Positions 33,796 to 39,847 of a stretch of DNA of 39,847 nt are shown here, piece after piece. The position numbers and the translations under genes were made by a program. The notes beneath the pieces were generated by a model. That model searched no databases. It worked only from the letters and a program-made list of their open reading frames with translations, and was not told the origin of the DNA. The stretch covers positions 2,808 to 42,654 of the forward strand of contig RCNO01000021.1 in assembly GCA_003731685.1 (NCBI GenBank), read 5' to 3'. Position 1 is the stretch's first letter; each line of letters starts with the position of its first letter. Source of the DNA: Bacteroidetes/Chlorobi group bacterium MS-B_bin-24. GTDB lineage: Bacteria > Bacteroidota > Ignavibacteria > Kapaibacteriales > UBA2268.

Positions 33796-34245
33796 TTAGC
33801 TTTCAACTCGGCTGATAATCACAATCCTGTGATTTTCATTTTCTTCCACATTTTTAAACTCCACAATGTAATACGGAGGCGAAAGTAAATCAATCACTTT
33901 ATCTGCCCACTCGATTAAGAAAATGGAGTTTGGCGTACCTAAAAGTTCATTGAAACCAAGTTCAACAAGTTCTTCACGATTTTTAATCCGATACAAATCA
34001 ATATGTATTAGATTGAATTCCTTATTAGCAAGGTTACCTGTATATTGATTCATTATCGTGAATGTAGGGCTGGTAACAATTTCGTCAACTTTAAAATACT
34101 TGCATATTGCCTGAATAAAAAGGGTTTTCCCCGAGCCGAGTGGTCCAATAAGCCCAACGACATCGCCGGGCAATAAAATTCTTGCAAAATCCGTTGCGAT
34201 TTGAATTGTTTCGGATTCACTTTTGGATAAATGACTTCCTAACAT
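33796..34245 (-). CDS. tsaE: tRNA threonylcarbamoyladenosine biosynthesis ATPase TsaE
   Basis: The 149-residue protein has the P-loop GPLGSGKTLFIQAI and the family phrase VTSPTFTIMNQY, then LIHIDLYRIKNREELVELGF and FLIEWADKVIDLL, all diagnostic of TsaE. It works with TsaB and TsaD to form t6A37 in ANN-decoding tRNAs. It begins 3 bp after the DUF4139 gene stop, so it shares that transcript, and a strong hairpin terminator follows. Confidence 0.94.
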   Translation of the reverse strand: MLGSHLSKSESETIQIATDFARILLPGDVVGLIGPLGSGKTLFIQAICKYFKVDEIVTSPTFTIMNQYTGNLANKEFNLIHIDLYRIKNREELVELGFNELLGTPNSIFLIEWADKVIDLLSPPYYIVEFKNVEENENHRIVIISRVES

Positions 34246-34248
34246 ATT

Positions 34249-35607
34249 TTATCTTTTAATTTGAACAGTAAAAGCAAAATTAAATGAAGACTGTGGTTTC
34301 CAAGGTATTTCGAATAGTAATCGTTGCGGTTGCTTTTCTTTGGGCTTAATGTTCGAATTGACCAACTCGAAGGAGGAGTTTTCTAAATACTCAATTTCAC
34401 ACGATGTCTCGCTCTTTTTGAAATTTTTTATCAACAATTCCATTCTTACTTCTTGGAGATTTTCCGAAATGGTTCGCGTTTCGTTGGAAATTACCTGAAT
34501 CGAAATATCGGTTGCCTTCCCGACAAATGTTTCTACTTGTTCCCCTTCCAACGAACTGCGAATGTTGTTTTGTCCAACAAATTCAACATCATTTTTGCTG
34601 GTGAAGTAAAAATCGGCTTGGCCACGAGGAATAAGAAAGCCAAGATTATTTGCTTTTGAATTGACAAAGGAAACTAAAATATAAGGATTATCACGAGTGT
34701 TTGGCTGTGTCCAAGTATTTAAAGTATATCTAAATGTTTTTTTGTATGGAACATTGCTCGCAGAAAAGATCTTAAGCAGCTTGGTTTCGCCATCATTCAA
34801 ACTCACGCTTTGAGGGAAGTCGTATTTGTAGTACTCAAACGAAGGTGTTTCGGCAACCGACCTACTAAATTCGGACGTTGCGGCGAGCTTTTCCATTCTG
34901 TAATCATAAGTTGGAGCACTTTTTGTCAAAATTTCCCCTTCGACAATGCTGAGCCGGACATTCGTAAAATCCATCCCCGAAAAATTTTGCAAATTAGCAT
35001 AAGCAGAGATTGAAAGCTTTTGGTTCTGTTCGTCGAGATAGATGAAATACTTTGTTGTCCAAGAAAGGCCACGGGTATGATAAACAAGGAATGCAGAGTT
35101 TAAACCCGACCTACGAGGCTTTAAAATCCATTTCGCAATAGGCTTGGCTTGATAATCCAAAGGATAATTGTTTATCAAAATCGAATAGCCTTCGAGGTCT
35201 TTGACGAAAAGGGAGCTTCCATCGTCAAGGTTCAAAGCGATTTCGTCTTCGCCAACTAAAACCAGTTTCCCCTTTTGGCTAAGTTTTTGCGGCTGAATCA
35301 AATTCACTTCTTTCCCAATTGCATTTCGTAGTGCTGTGTTGAAATCAACTTTCTTTAAGTCGATAGATTGCTCCAAAATTTCTCCATCGAACAACAAATT
35401 GAAAGAATTTTCCACAAGGTCTTTGGGAAATTTATCGAAAACGAGCCGAGTATAATCGGCAGAGGCATTAAATTCGATTTGCTGCTTTACAATTGCATAG
35501 TTGCTCTGGTAAAGGGTCAAACTCGTGGAATTAATTTTGACCTCTTGCGAAAAAATTGCAATGCACACCAACGGAATTATTGCTAACGATAAAAAAGAAC
35601 TCTTCAT
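34249..35607 (-). CDS. DUF4139-domain exported protein
   Basis: The start is taken at Met17 of the ORF-track protein (ATG 35607, MKSSFLSLAIIPLVCIAIFS), preceded by a GAGGTGGCT ribosome site. The 452-residue protein has a Sec signal peptide and a DUF4139 region: FLVYHTRGLSWTTKYFIYLD, then QNFSGMDFTNVRLSIVEGE and a beta-rich C-terminal part ending FNFAFTVQIKR. DUF4139 proteins are exported beta-sandwich proteins of unknown role. The region to kdsC is only 51 bp, so divergent promoters must be compact. Confidence 0.8.
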   Translation of the reverse strand: MKSSFLSLAIIPLVCIAIFSQEVKINSTSLTLYQSNYAIVKQQIEFNASADYTRLVFDKFPKDLVENSFNLLFDGEILEQSIDLKKVDFNTALRNAIGKEVNLIQPQKLSQKGKLVLVGEDEIALNLDDGSSLFVKDLEGYSILINNYPLDYQAKPIAKWILKPRRSGLNSAFLVYHTRGLSWTTKYFIYLDEQNQKLSISAYANLQNFSGMDFTNVRLSIVEGEILTKSAPTYDYRMEKLAATSEFSRSVAETPSFEYYKYDFPQSVSLNDGETKLLKIFSASNVPYKKTFRYTLNTWTQPNTRDNPYILVSFVNSKANNLGFLIPRGQADFYFTSKNDVEFVGQNNIRSSLEGEQVETFVGKATDISIQVISNETRTISENLQEVRMELLIKNFKKSETSCEIEYLENSSFELVNSNIKPKEKQPQRLLFEIPWKPQSSFNFAFTVQIKR

Positions 35608-35628
35608 AGCCACCTCGAAATTGTTTAA

Positions 35629-35636
35629 TAATTTTG
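35629..35636 (+). promoter_or_regulatory. Possible -7 element (TAATTTTG) for kdsC
   Basis: The box matches TAnnTTTG and lies 22 bp upstream of kdsC in the 51-bp gap to the divergent DUF4139 gene. No TTTG is seen at -33. Confidence 0.28.
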
Positions 35637-35658
35637 TACTTACAAAAAAAAGCAATTT

Positions 35659-36177
35659 ATGGAAAGTAATTTAAAAGAAAAATTAAAAAAAATTAAATTA
35701 GTTGTTATGGATGTAGATGGAACATTAACCGATGGTCGGGTTTACTATTCCAAAAATGGCGAAGAGCTCAAAGCTTTTTCTATACGAGACGGGATGGGCA
35801 TTGAACTGCTTCATCACAACGGAATTGCCACTGCTATAATCACAACAGAAACATCGCAAATAGTAACCGCTCGTGCGATGAAATTAAAAATCGAGCACGT
35901 TATCTTGGGGTCAAAGAACAAATTGAAAGACTTGATTGCATTGTGCGAAGAAATTCAAATAAATTTAGACGAAGTTGCCTTCATTGGCGACGATATCAAC
36001 GATATTCCTGCTCTCCAATCTGCTGGTTTTTCTGCTTGTCCCAACGACGCAATAAAATATGTTAAAGAGAAAGTCGACTTTATTAGTGCGTACAATGGTG
36101 GCAACGGAGCAGTACGCGAAATTATAGAATTAATTTTGGAAGCAAAAGAAAAGGAAATTGTTTTCCCAGTAAGTTAA
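35659..36177 (+). CDS. kdsC: 3-deoxy-D-manno-octulosonate-8-phosphate phosphatase (KdsC)
   Basis: The 172-residue HAD phosphatase has the nucleophile motif VVMDVDGTLTDG, then FSIRDGMGIELLHHNGIATA, motif III lysine in LGSKNKLKDLI, and motif IV FIGDDINDIPAL. The C-terminal GGNGAVREIIELIL is characteristic of KdsC. It removes phosphate from Kdo-8-P on the route to lipopolysaccharide Kdo. With kdsD, 2.5 kb away on the other strand, it indicates a Kdo-containing outer membrane. Confidence 0.93.
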   Translation: MESNLKEKLKKIKLVVMDVDGTLTDGRVYYSKNGEELKAFSIRDGMGIELLHHNGIATAIITTETSQIVTARAMKLKIEHVILGSKNKLKDLIALCEEIQINLDEVAFIGDDINDIPALQSAGFSACPNDAIKYVKEKVDFISAYNGGNGAVREIIELILEAKEKEIVFPVS

Positions 36178-36196
36178 ATAAATAAAGGAGGAAAAG

Positions 36197-36616
36197 ATGG
36201 CAAACAACGGGAAAGAATATGTAAAAGGCTTTTTGGTAGGTTCATTAGTAGGTGGTGCGGTGGGCGCTGTTGTGGCGCTTCTATTTGCCCCAAAGAGCGG
36301 TAAAGAACTTCGCCAAGACATTGCCGAAAAGACCAGCGACTTATATCAAAAAGCATCAAACTATTTCACCGATGTTCAACAAAAAGTCGATGAACAAGTT
36401 TGGGAAACAGTGAACGAAGGCAAACAGCGAGCCCAAACAATTATCGACTCGGCAAAAGCCCAAGCACAAAAAATTTTGGAAAATGCCGAAAAAATAATCG
36501 AAGAAGCAAAAACCAAAGCTAAAGCCGTCCAAGAAAATGTTGAATCGAAAATCGAACAGGTAAAGGAAGCTGCAAAAGCTGGGGTCGAGGCGTTTAAATC
36601 CGAAATGAAGCAATAA
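36197..36616 (+). CDS. YtxH-domain protein
   Basis: The 139-residue protein has an N-terminal glycine-rich transmembrane segment (FLVGSLVGGAVGAVVALLFA) followed by PKSGKELRQDIAEKT, the YtxH signature. The rest is a long charged amphipathic helix (AKAQAQKILENAEKIIEEAK) with coiled-coil character. YtxH proteins are stress-associated in Firmicutes and of unclear role elsewhere. The start follows TAAAGGAGGAAAAG, a very strong ribosome site. The DUF948 gene, another membrane-plus-coil protein, starts 27 bp later. Confidence 0.85.
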   Translation: MANNGKEYVKGFLVGSLVGGAVGAVVALLFAPKSGKELRQDIAEKTSDLYQKASNYFTDVQQKVDEQVWETVNEGKQRAQTIIDSAKAQAQKILENAEKIIEEAKTKAKAVQENVESKIEQVKEAAKAGVEAFKSEMKQ

Positions 36617-36643
36617 AACACATTAAAAATAAAAGGTCTTACT

Positions 36644-37087
36644 ATGGAATTCGATATAATATTGAAGGTTGCAGGTATTGTGCTACTTGTGGCTCTGACT
36701 TTTCTCGTTATTTACTTAATCTTCTACTTCAATTCGCTGAATAAGATGATTAAATCGATGACCGAAAATATTTTCCAATTGTCTCGCTCAATTCAGGATA
36801 CTTTGGCTGATGTTTCAAAAGACATCGATTCGTTGAAAGTGAAATTGGAAGTGAGCCTGAGCAATTTGGATTCAACCTCTGTCCAGATAAAAAAATCTTT
36901 CGAAAATATTGACCAGAAAGTCGATGCGTTGGAGTCTATCTACAAGCCTTTCGTAGAATTGTCGGAATATGTTTACCAAAGGGTCGCTCCCCCATTGCAA
37001 ACTACATCCCGTATTATCAGCGGGATTTCAAAAGGTGTTAATGTATTTGTCGATATTTTATCACGAAAAAATAGAGGTGCACAATGA
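36644..37087 (+). CDS. DUF948-like membrane-anchored coiled-coil protein
   Basis: The 147-residue protein has one N-terminal membrane helix (GIVLLVALTFLVIYLIFYF) followed by heptad-like repeats (LSRSIQDTLADVSKDIDSLK), matching DUF948. Such proteins often neighbour YtxH genes, as here. The function is unknown; a cytoplasmic-facing or periplasmic rod is possible. The stop overlaps the CoA-binding gene's start by 4 nt (ATGA). Confidence 0.78.
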   Translation: MEFDIILKVAGIVLLVALTFLVIYLIFYFNSLNKMIKSMTENIFQLSRSIQDTLADVSKDIDSLKVKLEVSLSNLDSTSVQIKKSFENIDQKVDALESIYKPFVELSEYVYQRVAPPLQTTSRIISGISKGVNVFVDILSRKNRGAQ

Positions 37088-37494
37088 ACTACGAAAAAGC
37101 AAAAGAGTTCTTAAAGCAATATAAAACAATTGCAGTCTATGGGTTTTCGAAAAATCCCGAAAAACTTGCCCATTCCATTCCCGTTTTCTTAAAAAGTCGC
37201 GGATACAACATAATTGGCATTAATCCCCAAAAATTTGAAGTCAACGGAATTCCCGTCTACACTAAGCTCGAAGATGTTGCCGAAACTATCGAAATTCTTA
37301 ATGTTTTTAGGCCTTCGGAATATTGCCTTGATGTTGCAAAGGAAGCAGTGGAACGAAAAAACAAACGCGGCGATATTAAAGTAATTTGGTTGCAGGAAGG
37401 AATTGTCAACGAAGAGGCTCGAAAACTCGCCGAAGAAAATGGAATAGAATTCATTCAAGATACTTGTATTTATAAAGTTTATCATATGTTGTAG
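37084..37494 (+). CDS. CoA-binding domain protein (YccU-like)
   Basis: The 136-residue protein is a lone Rossmann CoA-binding domain: KTIAVYGFSKNPEKLAHSIP, then GYNIIGINPQKFEVNGIPVY and VIWLQEGIVNEEARKLAEEN, ending FIQDTCIYKVY. It resembles the CoA-binding domain of succinyl-CoA synthetase. The family is small and uncharacterised. It is coupled by overlap to the DUF948 gene and spaced 4 nt from the cupin gene. Confidence 0.88.
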   Translation: MNYEKAKEFLKQYKTIAVYGFSKNPEKLAHSIPVFLKSRGYNIIGINPQKFEVNGIPVYTKLEDVAETIEILNVFRPSEYCLDVAKEAVERKNKRGDIKVIWLQEGIVNEEARKLAEENGIEFIQDTCIYKVYHML

Positions 37495-37498
37495 AACT

Positions 37499-37768
37499 AT
37501 GGAAAAGATTAAAGTTGAGAAACTAACACAGGAAGAACTCGAAAACCGCGGTGTTAAAAGCTGGCCTATTTGGGAAAAAGAAGTCTCCGAATTCGATTGG
37601 TATTACGACGAAACCGAACAATGCTATTTCCTCGAAGGTAAAGTTATTGTCGAAACCAAGGATATGCAACTCGAAATCGGGGCAGGAGACTTCGTAACTT
37701 TCCCTGCAGGTTTGTCTTGCGTTTGGAAAGTGCTTGAACCTGTTAGGAAACACTATCGATTCCTGTGA
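37499..37768 (+). CDS. Cupin-domain protein (DUF861/Cupin_3)
   Basis: The 89-residue protein matches the Cupin_3 (ureidoglycine aminohydrolase-like) family: WPIWEKEVSEFDWYYDETE, then CYFLEGKVIVETKDMQLEIG and AGDFVTFPAGLSCVWKVLEP. Members are small single-barrel proteins, mostly unassigned. The stop overlaps the GTG start of the next gene. No purine catabolism gene is nearby, so a ureidoglycine role is not indicated. Confidence 0.87.
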   Translation: MEKIKVEKLTQEELENRGVKSWPIWEKEVSEFDWYYDETEQCYFLEGKVIVETKDMQLEIGAGDFVTFPAGLSCVWKVLEPVRKHYRFL

Positions 37769-39666
37769 TTAAGAGGTTCGGCTTGTCTAACCGCTTGGAA
37801 ATTTGTATTCTTCTTTATTTTTTTATTTTTTCTAATCTTTTTTCTCAAAGCGATACATCTTCGACCACAAAAAACGACACAATCATTTATCACACTCCAA
37901 TCAGATTGTTGGGTACATTTTATCCCGAAAGAGATGTTTACACAAAACACATCCTACCTTTTGGCGACAATGTTTCTGCATTTGAAATAATCGAAAGAGC
38001 AAGCGAGCAGAAATTTTTAACTCTCGGTGCCATTGGAAACACACCATTTACGATTGAGTACGGATTTGTTTCCCGACCTTCAATCTATTCCAATGGACGC
38101 ATACATCGACAACTGCCCGACCAAGCCTCTTCGTTCGAATTCTTCCCTCTCCTTGCTATCGAAAATATCGAGATATTCAAAGGGAGCGAAGCAATTGCTC
38201 GAAGCGGCAACTCGAACGGACTGCTTTTCAATTTCACTTCTCGGATTCTGAATACCAAATATCCATACACTCAAATTTGGATTGGACAGGCGGGCTACGA
38301 ATATCTCGGTTCCAGCGGTTTATTCTCGCAAAACATTTTCCCAAATTTGAACTTCTTCCTTCTCTACCAGCGATATTGGAGTGCTGGAAGATATACTAAC
38401 TCCAATGCAGACCGATGGAACTTGCTTGGGGGCGTCCGCTGGTATTTCAAAAATAACTTGAATTTCCTTTTCCAAAACCAATATACAATTGTAAACAATG
38501 GTTTATATGGTGGCTTGAACCCTGAAAAATCCATAAGTTTGTTCGATAACACTTTTTCGGTGCCAAATTTCGAAAAGTTAAACCGCATCGTCAGACAAAA
38601 TGATTTTTCAATCAATTATACATACCTTGCTTCCCCCGACACTGCGATTGTGATTTCTGGCGGATGTCTTTTCTCCTATGCAAAAAATGACATAGACTTG
38701 GACAAATTTTTGTCGAAAAATGGCGAAGAAACCGAAAAAACCGAAGCCAAAATGGTTAGTGTCGATACCAAGGTGCGAATAAAGTCCCATAAATTCGATT
38801 TCCTATTTGGAACAGAAATCCAGAAGAATTGGTTTGAAAAGAATTTACTCGCTGAAAAGAACGATGATTTTATCCCTTCCCTTTTCGCTATTACCAAAAC
38901 CATCTTGGGTTCTAAATTAAGACTAACCCTTGCTGGGCGAGTGGACAAACTACCAGAAACTTTCGGCTTTTCCGCTGGTTCCAAACTTGGCTATTCGCTC
39001 GATAGCGCCACTGAATTTTACGCTGATTTATCATATAAAGCCACTGGTAATGGTGAACTCTACAAAAATTGTTTCTTGGCGATTTTCGGCAACGAGATTC
39101 TAAAAGCAGATTTTCGCCTGACAGCGGAAGTTTTCGCTCGTTTCGCCCGCGACTATTCCATCTACAACATCATTCCCGATAGCGCTGGAAACATTGTTGG
39201 AGTTTCAAAAATTTATAGTCAGAACATCAACTTTTTGGGCACAAATGTTTCGGTTTCAATTCCGTTTCTTTTAGGAAGCCGCTTCTATACCAAAGCCAAC
39301 ATTAATTACGCCACTGCCAATGGTAAATCGAAAGAATGGCTTCCGCTTTTGGTTTCAAAAAACGGAATCTCATACAAGTACACTCGCGGTGCAAGTTCTT
39401 TGGATATTGGACTTGAATTTGAATTGCTTTCGCAATTCAAAGGGCTCTACATTGTGCCTTTTTTTGGCTACCCCGTGGAATACAACAAAGAGCGAACAAG
39501 CTGGCAAACCAATGGGTTGAACCTTTTTGCTTCTGCTAAACTTGGCAATGCCTATCTTAATCTTTCGGTCAGAAATATCCTTTCCACCAATTTTTATTAC
39601 TTACCAATTTATCCCGAATACGACAGGTCAATAAGAATCACGGTTTTTTGGTCTTTTAACGACTGA
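37765..39666 (+). CDS. TonB-dependent receptor-like outer-membrane protein
   Basis: The 633-residue protein has an N-terminal signal peptide (ICILLYFFIFSNLFSQ) and no recognisable carboxypeptidase-like extension. A plug-like segment follows: SYIFEFF-type strand, then AIENIEIFKGSEAIARSGNSNG, which mirrors the plug 'iErIEVlkGp.s.lyGs' motif. The remaining 480 residues alternate as barrel strands, ending RSIRITVFWSFND. The GTG start overlaps the cupin stop (GTGA), unusual for an outer-membrane protein. A clear TonB box is not seen, so it may be TonB-independent. The plug and barrel assignment comes from pattern only. Confidence 0.75.
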   Translation: MIKRFGLSNRLEICILLYFFIFSNLFSQSDTSSTTKNDTIIYHTPIRLLGTFYPERDVYTKHILPFGDNVSAFEIIERASEQKFLTLGAIGNTPFTIEYGFVSRPSIYSNGRIHRQLPDQASSFEFFPLLAIENIEIFKGSEAIARSGNSNGLLFNFTSRILNTKYPYTQIWIGQAGYEYLGSSGLFSQNIFPNLNFFLLYQRYWSAGRYTNSNADRWNLLGGVRWYFKNNLNFLFQNQYTIVNNGLYGGLNPEKSISLFDNTFSVPNFEKLNRIVRQNDFSINYTYLASPDTAIVISGGCLFSYAKNDIDLDKFLSKNGEETEKTEAKMVSVDTKVRIKSHKFDFLFGTEIQKNWFEKNLLAEKNDDFIPSLFAITKTILGSKLRLTLAGRVDKLPETFGFSAGSKLGYSLDSATEFYADLSYKATGNGELYKNCFLAIFGNEILKADFRLTAEVFARFARDYSIYNIIPDSAGNIVGVSKIYSQNINFLGTNVSVSIPFLLGSRFYTKANINYATANGKSKEWLPLLVSKNGISYKYTRGASSLDIGLEFELLSQFKGLYIVPFFGYPVEYNKERTSWQTNGLNLFASAKLGNAYLNLSVRNILSTNFYYLPIYPEYDRSIRITVFWSFND

Positions 39667-39786
39667 CGTCCCTCAATTCAAAAAACTTTTTCACTTTTTA
39701 CTTTTTTATTTTCAAATTATTTTTTAATTTTCTTTGCCAATTTAAATGGAAATAAGTTATTTTATTGATAAATAAGGAGAAATGCA

Positions 39787-39847
39787 ATGAAAAAAGGCTT
39801 TTTTTCTTTTCTTTTCTTTTTCTTTGTTTCTCTTTCGGTATTTTCCA
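39787..39847 (+). CDS. N-terminal signal peptide of a truncated secreted protein
   Basis: Only about 20 residues are present before the window ends (MKKGFFSFLFFFFVSLSVFS). They form a typical Sec signal peptide. An AAGGAG ribosome site lies 8 bp upstream of the ATG. Family is unknowable from this piece. It is too short and too close to the edge for the ORF track. The 120 bp before it are AT-rich with no gene. Confidence 0.65.
   Translation, partial: MKKGFFSFLFFFFVSLSVFS

Noticed and set aside
33581-33799. 72-aa plus-strand ORF in the gap between HIT and tsaE
   Set aside because: It runs through the 15-bp palindromic terminator, overlaps tsaE and shows no family features or ribosome site.
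1-39847. CRISPR array, insertion sequence, prophage or toxin-antitoxin module
   Set aside because: No repeat-spacer array, transposase, integrase, phage structural gene or toxin/antitoxin pair was recognised on either strand.

Overview
The window looks like chromosomal DNA of a low-GC Gram-negative bacterium of the Bacteroidota/Chlorobi/Ignavibacteria/Kapabacteria (FCB) assemblage. Grounds: (i) outer-membrane and lipid A genes (an Omp85 barrel, a TonB-receptor-like barrel, kdsC, kdsD, several lipoproteins); (ii) FCB-type small families (DUF3098, a YbeY whose third metal ligand is Asp, DUF4397); (iii) a promoter matching the Bacteroidetes TTTG-N20-TAnnTTTG consensus upstream of the aldolase gene, and TAATTTTG boxes before other genes. 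A Dsr membrane complex in such a background recalls sulfur-metabolising Kapabacteria-like lineages; this placement is an inference and no phylogeny was run.

Layout. 1-2663 (minus): N-terminal piece of a dicarboxylate/amino-acid:cation symporter, bifunctional ftcD, and a secreted unknown. 2819-5390 (minus): an Omp85 protein and, after its own terminator, a DUF2795 gene. 5465-9142 (minus): an envelope-signalling operon of PD40 lipoprotein, ECF sigma factor, an anti-sigma factor fused to a C-terminal beta-barrel-like domain, and a DUF4397 lipoprotein. 9238-10994 (minus): DUF3098 gene, era and an orphan cheW, with a 29-bp direct repeat at the DUF3098/era junction. 11173-12237 (plus): class I (DhnA-type) fructose-bisphosphate aldolase with promoter and terminator. 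12303-16631 (minus): RsbRD_N-like protein, dsrM, dsrK, dsrJ, dsrO, with no dsrP. 16825-20740 (plus): guaB, an M24 aminopeptidase and a glycosyltransferase. 20816-23671 (plus): FN3 lipoprotein, lysine-rich secreted protein, small unknown, ybeY and an smg-like gene. 23864-29458 (plus): rmlC, rmlB, rmlD, a FemAB-like gene, a glycosyltransferase and an EamA transporter, i.e. a rhamnose-based surface-glycan locus. 29409-31005 (minus): rlmB and a methyltransferase. 31063-32208 (plus): another glycosyltransferase. 32189-33524 (minus): kdsD and a HIT protein. 33796-35607 (minus): DUF4139 gene and tsaE. 35659-39666 (plus): kdsC, YtxH, DUF948, CoA-binding, cupin and a TonB-receptor-like barrel. 39787-end: start of a secreted protein.

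No tRNA, rRNA, CRISPR, insertion sequence or phage gene was seen. No gene-free stretch exceeds 300 bp. The most noteworthy system is the ECF sigma factor paired with a putatively dual-membrane-spanning anti-sigma factor; second is the Dsr complex lacking DsrP.
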